The translations under genes were made by a program, and so were the position numbers. This document shows, one piece after another, positions 1 to 8,221 of a stretch of DNA of 23,205 bases; position 1 is the stretch's first letter; each line of letters starts with the position of its first letter. The notes beneath the pieces were generated by a model. It saw only the letters and a list, made by a program, of their open reading frames with translations, made no database searches and was not told the DNA's origin. This stretch comes from Candidatus Limnocylindrales bacterium (GTDB lineage Bacteria; Chloroflexota; Limnocylindria; Limnocylindrales; CSP1-4): NCBI GenBank assembly GCA_030647575.1, contig JAUSJS010000147.1, positions 1 through 23,205 on the forward strand. Direction: 5' to 3'.

Positions 1-2019
1 GATCCTGCCGCGGAGCCCATCCCGGACGACCTTGCGGGCGATCTCCGTGACCCGCTCGGCGGTGAAGCCGAGCTTCTCGAAGATCGTGCCGGCCGGCGCC
101 GACGCGCCGAAGTGATCGAGCCCGACGATCGCGCCCTCGTCGCCGACCCAGCGCTCCCAGCCGAGCGAGACACCGATCTCGACGCTGATGCGCTTGCGGA
201 CATCCGGCGGCAGGACCGAGTCGCGGTAGGCCTGCTCCTGTGCCTCGAACAGCTCCCAGCACGGCAGCGAGACGACGCGGGCCGAAATCCCCTCGCTCTC
301 GAGCGCCTTGCCGGCGGCGAACGCCAGCTGGAGCTCCGAACCCGTGCCGATCAAGATGACTTCCGGCGCGCCGCCCGACGCTTCGTGAAGGACATAGCCA
401 CCGCGTCCGACGCCCTCCCGTGCCTTCTCCGCGGTACCGACCAGCGTCGGCAGCTTCTGGCGGGTCAGCGCCAGCGCGACCGGACCGTCGTGCCGCGCCA
501 CGGCGGCAGCCCAGGCGGCGGCCGTCTCGTTGGCATCGCCCGGGCGGACAAACCACAGGTTGGGGATCGCCCGGAGCGCGGCGTAGTGCTCCACCGGCTG
601 GTGGGTCGGGCCGTCCTCGCCGAGGCCGACGGAGTCGTGGGTCCAGACGTAGATCACGTGGAGCCCGGAGAGCGCCGCCAGCCTGACCGATCCACGCATG
701 TAGTCGCTGAAGTTGAGGAAGGTCCCGACGTAGGGAATGAACCCGCCGTGATAGGCGAGCCCGTTGCCGATGCCGCCCATGGCGTGTTCGCGAACGCCGA
801 AGCGCAGGTTCCGGCCGGGCTCGTCGGCGCTGAAGTTCCGCTCCCCCTTGACGTCGGTCAGATTGGATTCCGACAGGTCCGCGGCACCACCGAAGAGCTC
901 CGGCACGCGAGCGGCGAGCGCCTGGATCGCGTCCTGGCTGGCGTTGCGGGTGGCGACCTCCGAGCCCGCTTCGTAGGTCTTGAGCTCGGCATCCCAACCC
1001 TGCGCCAGGGTTCCGCCGATACGTCGATGGAATTCCGCCGCCGCCTCCGGATGGGCTGAGGCGTACGCCTCGAGGCGAGCCTCCCACTCGCCGACCAGCG
1101 CCTCGCCGGCCGCGATCGCGGTCCGGAACCGCGCTGCCGCCTCGTCCGGCACGTAGAACGAGCGATCGGGATCCCAGCCGTAGGCCTCCTTGGTGAGGCG
1201 GACCTCGTCCGGACCGAGCGGGGAGCCATGCGCCTTCTGGCTGTCCTGCCTGTTCGGGCTGCCGAAGCCGATGTGCGTGCGCACCGCGATCAGGCTCGGT
1301 CGCTCGTCGGCTCGAGCGGTCTCGATGGCCGCCTCGATCGCTGCCAGGTCGTTGCCATCCTCGACGCGCTGAGCGTGCCAGCCGTAGGCCTCGAAACGCT
1401 TGGCCACGTCCTCCGACCAGGCCATCGCGGTCGGGCCGTCGAGCTGGATGTGGTTGTCGTCATAGAGGACGACCAGCTTCTCCAGCCTGAGATGGCCGGC
1501 GAGGCTGGCGGCCTCCGACGCGATGCCCTCCTGGAGGTCGCCATCGGACGCGATCACATAGGTCCAGTGGTCCACGATGGTGTGCTCGGGCCGGTTGAAC
1601 TCGGCCGCGAGACGCCGTTCGGCGATCGCCATGCCGACCGCGTTGGTCAGGCCCTGGCCGAGCGGTCCGGTCGTCGCCTCGACGCCCGGGGTCAGTCCGT
1701 ACTCCGGGTGGCCCGGGGTGATGCTGCCCCACTGGCGGAACGACTGAAGATCCTCGAGCGACAGCGCGTAGCCGGTGAGGTGGAGCAGCGAGTAGAGGAG
1801 CATGCTGGCGTGTCCGGCCGACAGCACGAACCGGTCACGGTCCGGCCAGTCCGGATGGGTCGGCGCATGGCGCAGGAAGCGCGTCCACAGGACGTAAGCC
1901 ATCGGCGCTGCCCCCATCGGGGCACCCGGATGCCCGGAGTTCGCCTTCTGGACCGCGTCGATCGAGAGCGTCCGGATCGTGTCGATGGCGAGGTGGTCGA
2001 GGTCCGTGGCAACGGTCAT
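1..2019 (-). CDS. tkt: Transketolase, C-terminus cut by window edge
   Basis: This thiamine-diphosphate enzyme moves two-carbon units between ketose and aldose phosphates in the cytosolic non-oxidative pentose phosphate pathway. Translation from ATG 2019 gives 673 residues, still open at base 1. Family length is about 660-690, so only a few C-terminal residues should be missing. Visible hallmarks are the N-terminal signature with SGHPGAPMG at residues 28-36, the ThDP/Mg site as SDGDLQEG (the family usually has GDGD, here the first Gly is Ser), the second-half motif [12 protein letters not shown], and the C-terminal-domain segment [18 protein letters not shown]. The start is supported by GGGAG nine bases upstream. 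It is divergent from the sugar kinase. With the transaldolase at 11596 both transferases of the pathway lie in the window. Identity is secure. Confidence 0.96.
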   Translation of the reverse strand, partial: MTVATDLDHLAIDTIRTLSIDAVQKANSGHPGAPMGAAPMAYVLWTRFLRHAPTHPDWPDRDRFVLSAGHASMLLYSLLHLTGYALSLEDLQSFRQWGSITPGHPEYGLTPGVEATTGPLGQGLTNAVGMAIAERRLAAEFNRPEHTIVDHWTYVIASDGDLQEGIASEAASLAGHLRLEKLVVLYDDNHIQLDGPTAMAWSEDVAKRFEAYGWHAQRVEDGNDLAAIEAAIETARADERPSLIAVRTHIGFGSPNRQDSQKAHGSPLGPDEVRLTKEAYGWDPDRSFYVPDEAAARFRTAIAAGEALVGEWEARLEAYASAHPEAAAEFHRRIGGTLAQGWDAELKTYEAGSEVATRNASQDAIQALAARVPELFGGAADLSESNLTDVKGERNFSADEPGRNLRFGVREHAMGGIGNGLAYHGGFIPYVGTFLNFSDYMRGSVRLAALSGLHVIYVWTHDSVGLGEDGPTHQPVEHYAALRAIPNLWFVRPGDANETAAAWAAAVARHDGPVALALTRQKLPTLVGTAEKAREGVGRGGYVLHEASGGAPEVILIGTGSELQLAFAAGKALESEGISARVVSLPCWELFEAQEQAYRDSVLPPDVRKRISVEIGVSLGWERWVGDEGAIVGLDHFGASAPAGTIFEKLGFTAERVTEIARKVVRDGLRGRI

Positions 2020-2067
2020 AAGGGCAGGCTCCCGTATTGGGTTCGGGCGCGAGTCGCAGGTCCGGCC

Positions 2068-2073
2068 ATTGTA
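2068..2073 (-). promoter_or_regulatory. tkt: Candidate -10 box for transketolase
   Basis: On the minus strand the hexamer TACAAT lies about 49 bases before the transketolase ATG and fits the TAnnnT pattern seen before several genes here. No convincing -35 is visible. It sits only 14 bp from the -10 box of the divergent kinase gene, so the two promoters would share one short control region. Confidence 0.4.
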
Positions 2074-2087
2074 GGCGCGAGCCCCGC

Positions 2088-2093
2088 TATCCT
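2088..2093 (+). promoter_or_regulatory. -10 box of a probable leaderless promoter (sugar kinase)
   Basis: TATCCT is followed by exactly six bases (CCGGAG) and then the ATG at 2100. Transcription starting 6-7 bases after the hexamer would begin at or next to the start codon. The GGAG present is only 0-2 bases from the ATG, too close to act as a Shine-Dalgarno sequence. No clear -35 is seen. Confidence 0.5.
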
Positions 2094-2099
2094 CCGGAG

Positions 2100-3089
2100 A
2101 TGCCGTCGATCCACCGACCGACCAGGCTCAGACGCCCGAGACGCCCGGGTGGAACGGCGGGGCAGCCCGGCCCGCCACGCATCGTGATTCTGGGCGATCT
2201 GGCGCTCGACGTCGTGGTCGCGCCGAGCCGTCCCTTGGAGTCTGGCACCGACGTCGCCGGTCGCGTCGCCTTCGTCCAGGGCGGTTCGGCGGCGAACACG
2301 GCACGGTGGCTCGGTCGGCTCGGCGCGCGGACGACCCTGATCGCGGCGGTCGGTCGGGACCCGACCGGGAGGGCGCTGGTCGACGCCGTTCGCGGCGACG
2401 GCGTCAAGGTCCGCGTTTCTCGGATCGCGGGCGCCCGGACCGCTCGGATCGGCGTGCTGGTGAGCCCTGACGGCGAGCGCAGCTTCGTGGCCGATCGGGG
2501 TGCGGCCGACCTGCTCGACCCGGCCGACCTGAAGTCGGCCTGGTTCGCCGGCGCCCAGGCGCTCCATCTGCCGGTCTACTCGCTGCTCGGCGCGCCGCTT
2601 GGGGCGGCGGGCCGGCGAGCGCTGGAGCTCGCGCGGGACGCGGGCGCCATCGTGAGCGTCGACCTGGCCTCGATCGGGCCGCTCATGACCGGCGGTCGCC
2701 GAGCCGCCCGCGAGCTCATCGCGAACACGGCACCGGACATCCTGTTTGCCACGGCGTCCGAGACCGATGCGCTCCTCGGCGGCGGGCGGGCCGAAGGACT
2801 GCTCGAATTCGCCCAGATTGCCGTGATCAAGCGCGGTTCGAAAGGCGCGACCGTGCTGGCTCGGGCCGCCGCTGAGCGCCTGCGCTTCGAGGTAGTGCCG
2901 GCGCCCCTGACCGCTATCGACACGACCGGCGCAGGCGACGCCTTCGATGCCGGCTTCCTCGTCGGCTGGTTTGCGGCGCGGAGTGCCGGTCGGTCGCTGC
3001 CAGCCGCGCTCCAGCGGGCGGCGCTGGCGGGCCACCACGCGGCTGCTCGGCAACTCTCCGCGCCTCGCCCGGAACTGGCCCTCGGCTGA
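2100..3089 (+). CDS. PfkB-family carbohydrate kinase, candidate pseudouridine kinase
   Basis: This is a ribokinase/PfkB-fold ATP-dependent kinase of 329 residues. After a basic, Pro/Arg-rich leader of about 26 residues the core starts with [11 protein letters not shown]. The glycine pair motif GGSAAN is at 61-66, and PfkB signature 2 ([14 protein letters not shown]) at 274-287 carries the anion hole and catalytic base Asp280. The substrate cannot be read from sequence; ribose, fructose, adenosine and pseudouridine kinases all share this fold. The nearby psuG makes pseudouridine kinase (PsuK) a reasonable inference, although an opposite-strand peptidase separates the two. I chose ATG 2100 over an in-frame TTG at 2037 because 2100 follows a -10 box by six bases. 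It converges on the S9 peptidase, with 11 bases between the stops. Confidence 0.85.
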   Translation: MPSIHRPTRLRRPRRPGGTAGQPGPPRIVILGDLALDVVVAPSRPLESGTDVAGRVAFVQGGSAANTARWLGRLGARTTLIAAVGRDPTGRALVDAVRGDGVKVRVSRIAGARTARIGVLVSPDGERSFVADRGAADLLDPADLKSAWFAGAQALHLPVYSLLGAPLGAAGRRALELARDAGAIVSVDLASIGPLMTGGRRAARELIANTAPDILFATASETDALLGGGRAEGLLEFAQIAVIKRGSKGATVLARAAAERLRFEVVPAPLTAIDTTGAGDAFDAGFLVGWFAARSAGRSLPAALQRAALAGHHAAARQLSAPRPELALG

Positions 3090-3100
3090 GGGCCGGCCTT

Positions 3101-5236
3101 CTAGTCGCTCCGCAGGTAGCGGTCGAACCAGTCGAGCATCCGGGTCATCCGGTCGATCCGCCGATCGGGACGCCCACTGGATGCGTAGACGTGTGACTCC
3201 TCGGGGTAGAGGACGTACTCGACGGTCCGCCCGAGATGGCGAAGAGCGATGAACAACTGCTCGTTGTCCTGCGGCGGGCAGCGTAGGTCGGCCTCGGCCT
3301 GGAACATCAGCAGCGGCGTCCGGATCGTGCTGACGTGGCGGAGCGGCGACTGGCGCCACAGGCGCTCGATCCCTTCGGGGCTGAACGGGTCGCCGAGCTG
3401 CGCGGCGCGGCTGTATTCAGGGCCCGAGTCCGAGTTTGCCCACCCGGAGATCTGGTTGGTGACGCCGTTCTCCGACACGGCGGCGCGGAAGCGCTCCGAC
3501 GTGCCGATCAGCCAGTGGACCATGAACCCGCCGTAGCTCAGGCCCAGCACGCCGACGCGATCCGGGTCGGCGAGGCCGAGGCCGATGACGTGATCGACCG
3601 CCGCGTGGACGTCATCGGCATCGGCGCCGCCCCAGCCGCCGAGCTGCGGCCGGATCCACCCCCGGCCGTAGCTGGCGGAGCCGCGGAGGTTCGGCAGGAC
3701 GACCCGGTAGCCGCGCGCGACCAGCAGGGTGACCTCAATGTGCGGTGCCGGCGCCCACGCCCCGAGCGGTCCACCGTGGACGTCGACGACGGTCGGGAGT
3801 GGCGCGTCACCGGCGCCCGGCGGGGAGGCGACCCAGGTCTCGATCGGGCCGCCCGGCCCCGGCGCGTCGAACCGGCGCATCTCCGGCTGGGGATGACGAC
3901 GTTGCCAGGCCGACCCGAGCGTCGAGCGGGTCGTCCAGCGCGGCCGGCCGGCGCCGTCCTCATCGAGCGTCATCAGCTCCATCGCCCTGGTGCCGAGGGT
4001 GGCGAGGACGGCGATGGTGCCGGTCGCAGCCACGCCGAGCGCGTGACTGGTGGCATCGGACCAGGGCCCGGGCTCGTCGCGTGGCGTGGCGGTCGGCGAG
4101 TTGCGTGCGGCGCCGGTCTCCGGGTCCAGCTCGAAGCGGACCGGGTGCGATCGGCCGCGATCGGTCACCGTGGTCACGATCGTGGCGGGACCGTCCCAGT
4201 AGGGTCCGGGCCGGCCCGAGACCATCCAGCCGTTGAGGTCCGTATCGGCCCAGTTGCCGACCGGCCGATCCAGGTCCGGGGCGAGCGCACGGGGAGCGGC
4301 CGAGCCGTCGGCCGGACCGATCAGGATCGTCGGGCTGATGTCGTCGAGCGGCTCCGGGTCCAGGACGCCGATGGCGGCCAGCCAGCGACCGTCTGGGGAG
4401 TAGGCCGGGTGGTTGGCGAAGCCGCCTGCGGCCATGACCTCTCGAGGCTCGGGGGCCCCGGTCCCGCCGGACGACCCGTCGCCGTCGCCGTCGACCTTGA
4501 CCGCCCAGATGGTCGGTCGAGGACGCAGGTCGGCGACCGGACTCCGGTCCGCGGTGAAGGCGACCGATCGGCCGTCCGGGGACCAGGCGATGTCGGAGAC
4601 GCCCCAATCGCCGGCAGTGACCTGGCGTGGTGTCGCAGCGCGCCTCGCCTCCACGACGAAGAGGTGCGACCAGCGATCCCGGTGACCCTCACCGTCCCAG
4701 CGCCAGTCGACGCGGATGATCCGGCGCGCGAGCGGCGTCGCCGGGTCGCCGGCGGTGCCCTGGCGCGCCCGGTGACGTCTGCCGGCGTCGACCGGCGGCA
4801 CGCGCCCAACCAGGAAACGCGGCGGATCGACCTCGGCCGTGAAGGCGAGCCGGCGGCTGTCCGGTGACCAGGCGACCTCCGCGACCGACCCGTATCCCTG
4901 GTGCCGAAGCGCTCGTTGGGTCCCGCTGCGCACGTTCATGACGACGACCGAAGCGGGCTCGTCATCCCTGGTCGGGTCGCCGCGCACGAAGGCGAGCCGG
5001 CGGCCATCGGGGGAGAGCCGCGGCCGGCCGTCTCGCACGATCCCCGACGTCAACTGCCGCGGCCGCCCGATCCGCCCGCGATCCAACGGGATCGCAAAGA
5101 GGTGCGTCACGTACCGATCGCCCCGGACGGATCGCCGCGCCACGACGGCGAGGCGCCCGTCGAGCGATAGGTCCAGCTCCTCGACCACGACCTGGCGGCG
5201 GATATCGGCGGGCGTCATCGGGCGGCGAGTTGGCAC
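3101..5236 (-). CDS. S9-family serine peptidase (prolyl oligopeptidase/acylaminoacyl peptidase type)
   Basis: The 711-residue protein has an N-terminal beta-propeller with PD40/WD40-like blades (SPDGRRLAF, SPDSRRLAF, SPDGRSVAF, SPDGRWLAA) and a C-terminal alpha/beta hydrolase domain. The catalytic triad is visible: Ser567 in GLSYGGF, Asp650 in QAEADLRCPP and His682 in YPEESHVY. The oxyanion-region motif DVHGGP is also present. Family members remove acyl-amino acids or cleave short peptides. No signal peptide is seen, so it is probably cytosolic. GTG 5236 is preferred because a -10-like TACCCT lies seven bases upstream; ATG 5218 is the alternative. A Ser/Gly/Asp-rich loop near residue 255 sits between blades. 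It is divergent from psuG and interrupts the presumed kinase/glycosidase pair. Confidence 0.92.
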   Translation of the reverse strand: MPTRRPMTPADIRRQVVVEELDLSLDGRLAVVARRSVRGDRYVTHLFAIPLDRGRIGRPRQLTSGIVRDGRPRLSPDGRRLAFVRGDPTRDDEPASVVVMNVRSGTQRALRHQGYGSVAEVAWSPDSRRLAFTAEVDPPRFLVGRVPPVDAGRRHRARQGTAGDPATPLARRIIRVDWRWDGEGHRDRWSHLFVVEARRAATPRQVTAGDWGVSDIAWSPDGRSVAFTADRSPVADLRPRPTIWAVKVDGDGDGSSGGTGAPEPREVMAAGGFANHPAYSPDGRWLAAIGVLDPEPLDDISPTILIGPADGSAAPRALAPDLDRPVGNWADTDLNGWMVSGRPGPYWDGPATIVTTVTDRGRSHPVRFELDPETGAARNSPTATPRDEPGPWSDATSHALGVAATGTIAVLATLGTRAMELMTLDEDGAGRPRWTTRSTLGSAWQRRHPQPEMRRFDAPGPGGPIETWVASPPGAGDAPLPTVVDVHGGPLGAWAPAPHIEVTLLVARGYRVVLPNLRGSASYGRGWIRPQLGGWGGADADDVHAAVDHVIGLGLADPDRVGVLGLSYGGFMVHWLIGTSERFRAAVSENGVTNQISGWANSDSGPEYSRAAQLGDPFSPEGIERLWRQSPLRHVSTIRTPLLMFQAEADLRCPPQDNEQLFIALRHLGRTVEYVLYPEESHVYASSGRPDRRIDRMTRMLDWFDRYLRSD

Positions 5237-5243
5237 GAGCGAC

Positions 5244-5249
5244 AGGGTA
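5244..5249 (-). promoter_or_regulatory. -10-like box before the S9 peptidase
   Basis: Read on the minus strand this is TACCCT, followed by seven bases and the GTG at 5236. There is no Shine-Dalgarno sequence between, so the transcript would be leaderless. It lies 11 bp from the -10 box of psuG on the other strand, so the two polymerases would compete for overlapping DNA. Confidence 0.4.
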
Positions 5250-5259
5250 GTCCCGGCGC

Positions 5260-5265
5260 TACGCT
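5260..5265 (+). promoter_or_regulatory. psuG: -10-like box of a probable leaderless promoter (psuG)
   Basis: TACGCT is followed by six bases (TGGGAC) and the ATG at 5272. No ribosome-binding sequence can fit a normal spacing downstream of it. The -35 region is unconvincing. Confidence 0.45.
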
Positions 5266-5271
5266 TGGGAC

Positions 5272-6246
5272 ATGGGCGTTCCACTCGACGTCACCGGACG
5301 GCTGGTCGTCGCGCCGCCCGTCGCAGCCGCCCTGGCGGCCGGCGCCCCGGTCGTGGCCCTCGAGTCGACGCTCATCAGCCATGGCCTGCCGTATCCGCAG
5401 AATCTCGAGGTCGCGACCGCCTCCGAGGCGGCGGTGCGATCCGCCGGGGCCGTGCCCGCGACGGTGGCCCTCCATGACGGACGGATCCTGGTTGGCCTGG
5501 ACGCCGCTGCGCTCGAGGCACTGGCGACTGCGCCGGCGGGCTCCGTCCGGAAGGCCGCCCGGCCGAGCCTGGCGGTTGCCCTTGCCGCCGGGGGCTGGGC
5601 GGCGACGACGGTCTCGGCGACGATGATCGCCGCTCATGCCGCCGGGATTCGCGTCTTCGCGACCGGTGGCATCGGCGGGGTCCACCGCGGGGCGATCGGC
5701 GGCTCGCGGTCCGGGTCCCGTCCGGCCGCGTCGGAACCGACCTTCGACATCTCGTCCGATCTCGAGGAGCTCGCCCGAACCCCGATGGCGGTGGTCTGCG
5801 CCGGCCCGAAAGCGATCCTGGACGTGCCCTCTACGCTCGAATACCTGGAGACGCGAGGCGTGCCGGTCGTGGCGATCGGCCAGGACGAGTTGCCCGGGTT
5901 CTTCGCCCGGTCGGCCGGGATCAGGGCGCCTTCGTCCGTCCGGGACGTGGCGGCGGCCGCCGAGCTCGTCGTAACCCACCTCACCCTCACCCTCGGGAGC
6001 GGGATCCTCCTGTGCGTCCCGGTGCCGGCAGAGGACGCGCTGCGAGAGGCGATCGCGCGCGAGGCGGTCGAGCGGGCCGTCCGCGAGGCGCAGAGCGAGG
6101 GGATCGGCGGCCCCGCCCTCACCCCGTGGCTGCTTGCCCGGATCGCCAGCCTGACGCAGGGTGCCTCGATCCGAGCCAATGCGTCATTGATCGTCCACGA
6201 CGCGCGGGTCGCGGGTGAGCTGGCCGTCCTCCTCGCCTCGGCCTGA
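5272..6246 (+). CDS. psuG: Pseudouridine-5'-phosphate glycosidase
   Basis: The enzyme cleaves the C-C glycosidic bond of pseudouridine 5'-phosphate to uracil and ribose 5-phosphate. The 324-residue protein carries the family's conserved stations: ALEST with Glu31, Lys93 (VRKAARPSLAVAL), TVSATM, FATGGIGGVHRG at 129-140, DISSDL with Asp159, CAGPK with Lys180, LGSGILLCVPVP and RANASL with Asn303. Glu31 and the second lysine match the catalytic acid and Schiff-base lysine known in the family. A Gly/Ser/Arg/Ala-rich stretch of roughly ten extra residues (about 143-155) separates HRG from FDISSDL, which are nearly adjacent in the E. coli protein as I recall it. The product feeds the pentose phosphate pathway. 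The presumed kinase partner is at 2100. Confidence 0.95.
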   Translation: MGVPLDVTGRLVVAPPVAAALAAGAPVVALESTLISHGLPYPQNLEVATASEAAVRSAGAVPATVALHDGRILVGLDAAALEALATAPAGSVRKAARPSLAVALAAGGWAATTVSATMIAAHAAGIRVFATGGIGGVHRGAIGGSRSGSRPAASEPTFDISSDLEELARTPMAVVCAGPKAILDVPSTLEYLETRGVPVVAIGQDELPGFFARSAGIRAPSSVRDVAAAAELVVTHLTLTLGSGILLCVPVPAEDALREAIAREAVERAVREAQSEGIGGPALTPWLLARIASLTQGASIRANASLIVHDARVAGELAVLLASA

Positions 6247-6313
6247 CGGCGCGGCGTGTCTCCATCGGGCCAGCCGCTATGGCGCGGCGCTCCGACCGGG
6301 GCGGCACCGACGT

Positions 6314-6324
6314 TAGGGTCCCTA
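6314..6324. promoter_or_regulatory. Small palindrome upstream of the 6378 promoter
   Basis: TAGGGTCCCTA has five-base perfect arms around one central base and ends 18 bp before the -35 hexamer at 6343. The position would suit an operator, but the site is short and a chance match is possible in this composition. Confidence 0.25.
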
Positions 6325-6342
6325 CCACCGGCCGCGACTGCC

Positions 6343-6370
6343 TTGCTTGGCATCGAGGCGCTGGTACACT
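6343..6370 (+). promoter_or_regulatory. Promoter TTGCTT-16-TACACT
   Basis: The -35 TTGCTT (6343-6348) and -10 TACACT (6365-6370) are 16 bp apart and would start transcription near 6377. The first gene's ATG at 6419 then lies behind a ~40-base leader with GAGGAGG at 6401-6407. An in-frame TTG at 6347 lies inside the promoter and cannot be the start. Confidence 0.6.
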
Positions 6371-6418
6371 CCACGGGACCGGACCACCGGTTCGGGACCC
6401 GAGGAGGGGCGCCAGCGC

Positions 6419-6955
6419 ATGCGGATTTACGAGGGCAGCCCGCGCCAGGACTTCGAGGAGGTCTTTCGCTCGATGGGCGCGTTCATCGACGAGCGCGGGA
6501 TGAAGGACGTCCTGCTGCTCGAGGCGCCGGACGGCTACATCGTCCAGGGACTGGTGACCAGCGGTGCAGCCGGGGGCGCCTGGTCGGAGTCGATCGGCTC
6601 CCAGACGAAGGAGACCCTGACCTTCCTCGACGACGACATCGCGAGGTTCATGGAGGAGGCCGGCGCCCGGCGCGGCCGAACCGATCCGACCCCGCCCCAC
6701 GTCGCCGGCCACTACGAGACGGCCTTCCGAGTCATTGGCCGCTACATGGACGAGCAGAAGCCCCGCGACGTCTTCTTCTTCGAGCAGGACGGAGCGTTCG
6801 TGGTCCGGCTGCTCATGAATACCCAGGCCGGTCCTCGGCACGAGCTTGCCGAGTTCACCGCCGATGACGTCAGCAACCTGGTTGCTCGCGGGCCCAGCCT
6901 GCGCCAGCCCGACATGCCCCGAGTCGCCACGCCACCGGTCGAGACACCACATTGA
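6419..6955 (+). CDS. Unrecognised protein with two copies of one domain
   Basis: I do not recognise a named family. The 178-residue acidic, soluble protein has no signal or membrane segment. It consists of two homologous halves. Residues ~11-46 (DFEEVFRSMGAFIDERGMKD, then VLLLEAPDGYIVQGLV) align with ~97-131 (HYETAFRVIGRYMDEQKPRD, then VFFFEQDGAFVVRLLM), with about 13 identical positions and a matching hydrophobic pattern. Each half continues with a polar strand and a helix (TLTFLDDDIARFMEEA; EFTADDVSNLVARG). Predicted layout per half is helix-strand-strand-helix. The C-terminal tail is Pro-rich. ATG 6419 is backed by GAGGAGG upstream. It heads a gene string with a single-span peptide, a DMT transporter and a HAD phosphatase. 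No function is proposed. Confidence 0.8.
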   Translation: MRIYEGSPRQDFEEVFRSMGAFIDERGMKDVLLLEAPDGYIVQGLVTSGAAGGAWSESIGSQTKETLTFLDDDIARFMEEAGARRGRTDPTPPHVAGHYETAFRVIGRYMDEQKPRDVFFFEQDGAFVVRLLMNTQAGPRHELAEFTADDVSNLVARGPSLRQPDMPRVATPPVETPH

Positions 6956-6992
6956 CCCGAGGCCATCGCCAATCGCAACCTGGAGGTACGCC

Positions 6993-7151
6993 ATGAAAGC
7001 ACTCAAGACTGTTGCCGTCGCGCTGGGGGTCACGCTGGCCGCGCTGATCGTCATCCCGCTCGCGGTCCTGGCCGGACTCTTCGTCTGGCTGAAGCTGACC
7101 GAGGAGGCCGACGAGGAGATCCTCGAGCTCGACCAGGAGACCACCACCTGA
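6993..7151 (+). CDS. 52-residue single-span membrane peptide
   Basis: A strong TGGAGGT lies 6-7 bases before ATG 6993. The peptide starts MKALKTVAVALG, has one hydrophobic stretch at about residues 7-33 (AALIVIPLAVLAGLFVW), and ends in an acidic tail rich in Glu and Asp. The basic N-terminus and acidic C-terminus predict an inserted helix; orientation by the positive-inside rule would put the N-terminus in the cytoplasm. It sits 37 bases after the duplicated-domain gene, and its stop overlaps the proposed start of the transporter gene. No family is recognised. The clear ribosome-binding site and membrane pattern make it a real gene rather than a chance ORF. Confidence 0.7.
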   Translation: MKALKTVAVALGVTLAALIVIPLAVLAGLFVWLKLTEEADEEILELDQETTT

Positions 7152-8221
7152 CCGTCCCCGAGCCGGCCACCGATCCGATCCTGACGCCCGCCGAACCGGC
7201 GGGCGTTGAACTGTCCCGTGCCGTCGCGCGCCCGAGCGCTCATGGACGCAGCGCGAGCGAGCCCGAGTCCGAGCGATCGGCCGGCCAGGCTGAGCCCGCC
7301 GCAGCCGACCGCCGGCTCGCCGAACTCGCGGTCCTGATAGTCATGGTCTTCTGGGCAGGCAACTTCATCGTGGTCAAGGGTGCGATCGGGATTCTCCCGC
7401 CGGTCGGCTTCACGTTCCTGCGCTACTCCCTGGCGGCGGTGACCCTGCTCGCTCTGCTGCGCTGGCGAGAGGGCGCCATCCGCCTGCCCCGCGGCGACGT
7501 CGTGCCCATCGCGCTGCTCGGAATCGTCGGCTTCGGCTGCTACCAGATCATCTGGCCGGTCGCCCTCCAGACCATTCCAGCCGGTGACTCCGCCCTGCTG
7601 ATCGCGACGACCCCGGTGATCACGGCGCTGCTCGCAGTAGCCACCGGCGCCGACGCACCGAACCGGGTCAAGCTGCTTGGCGCGCTCGTCTCGTTCCTCG
7701 GGGTGGCGGTGGTCATCGCAGCCGGACAAGGACTGAACCTGGGTGTCTCGCTGGTGGGCGACCTGCTGACCCTCGTCGCGGCACTCTGCTGGGCGCTCTA
7801 CACGGTCTTCGGAGCCGGCATCCTGCGCCGCCACTCACCGCTCATGGCCACCACGTGGGCGATCGTTGCCGGAACGCTGTTCATGGCGCCAGTCGGCATC
7901 GCCCAGCTCGCGACGGTGGACCTCTCGGTCGTTGGGCCCGCGGTCGCCCTCGCAGTGGTGTATGCGGGAACGCTGGCCGCCGGATTCTCCAACGTGATCG
8001 TCTTCCACGGCCTGAAGCTGCTCGGTCCGACGCGGGTCAGCGCCTTCCAATTCCTGGTGCCCGCACTCGCGGTGGTGCTGGCCGCGATCTTCCTCGGCGA
8101 GCCGATCCGGCTCGTCCAGGTCCTCGGCGGGATCGTCATCCTGGCCGGGGTCGCGCTGCTGCGACGCGGGGCGTGGCCGAGCGGCCCCCCCATGCGCGCA
8201 GGGCGGTGGCCCGCGCCATGA
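7148..8221 (+). CDS. DMT-superfamily transporter (EamA type); start codon unusual
   Basis: This is an inner-membrane drug/metabolite transporter with two EamA repeats and about ten hydrophobic helices. The first repeat opens with MVFWAGNFIVVKGAIG and RYSLAAVTLLALLRWREG; the second with CWALYTVFGAGILRR and ends ALAVVLAAIFLGEPI. Substrate cannot be inferred. The first ATG (7343, 292 residues) cuts helix 1 in half, because the in-frame residues just upstream (LAELAVLIV) are its first part. No ATG, GTG or TTG occurs in frame between 7148 and 7343. CTG 7148 overlaps the preceding TGA as CTGA and has AGGAG at 7135-7139, eight bases upstream. It would give 357 residues with a Pro/Ala/Ser/Glu-rich 60-residue leader. 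Family call is firm, start is uncertain. Confidence 0.85.
   Translation: MTVPEPATDPILTPAEPAGVELSRAVARPSAHGRSASEPESERSAGQAEPAAADRRLAELAVLIVMVFWAGNFIVVKGAIGILPPVGFTFLRYSLAAVTLLALLRWREGAIRLPRGDVVPIALLGIVGFGCYQIIWPVALQTIPAGDSALLIATTPVITALLAVATGADAPNRVKLLGALVSFLGVAVVIAAGQGLNLGVSLVGDLLTLVAALCWALYTVFGAGILRRHSPLMATTWAIVAGTLFMAPVGIAQLATVDLSVVGPAVALAVVYAGTLAAGFSNVIVFHGLKLLGPTRVSAFQFLVPALAVVLAAIFLGEPIRLVQVLGGIVILAGVALLRRGAWPSGPPMRAGRWPAP

Noticed and set aside
3335..4867. A 510-codon open frame antisense to the S9 peptidase
   Set aside because: Arg/Gly/Asp/Val-rich shadow of a GC-rich gene with no motifs; the opposite strand carries a complete catalytic triad and propeller repeats.
6119..7834. A 571-codon minus-strand open frame across four plus-strand genes
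   Set aside because: Low-complexity composition, runs antisense to genes with ribosome-binding sites and recognisable families.
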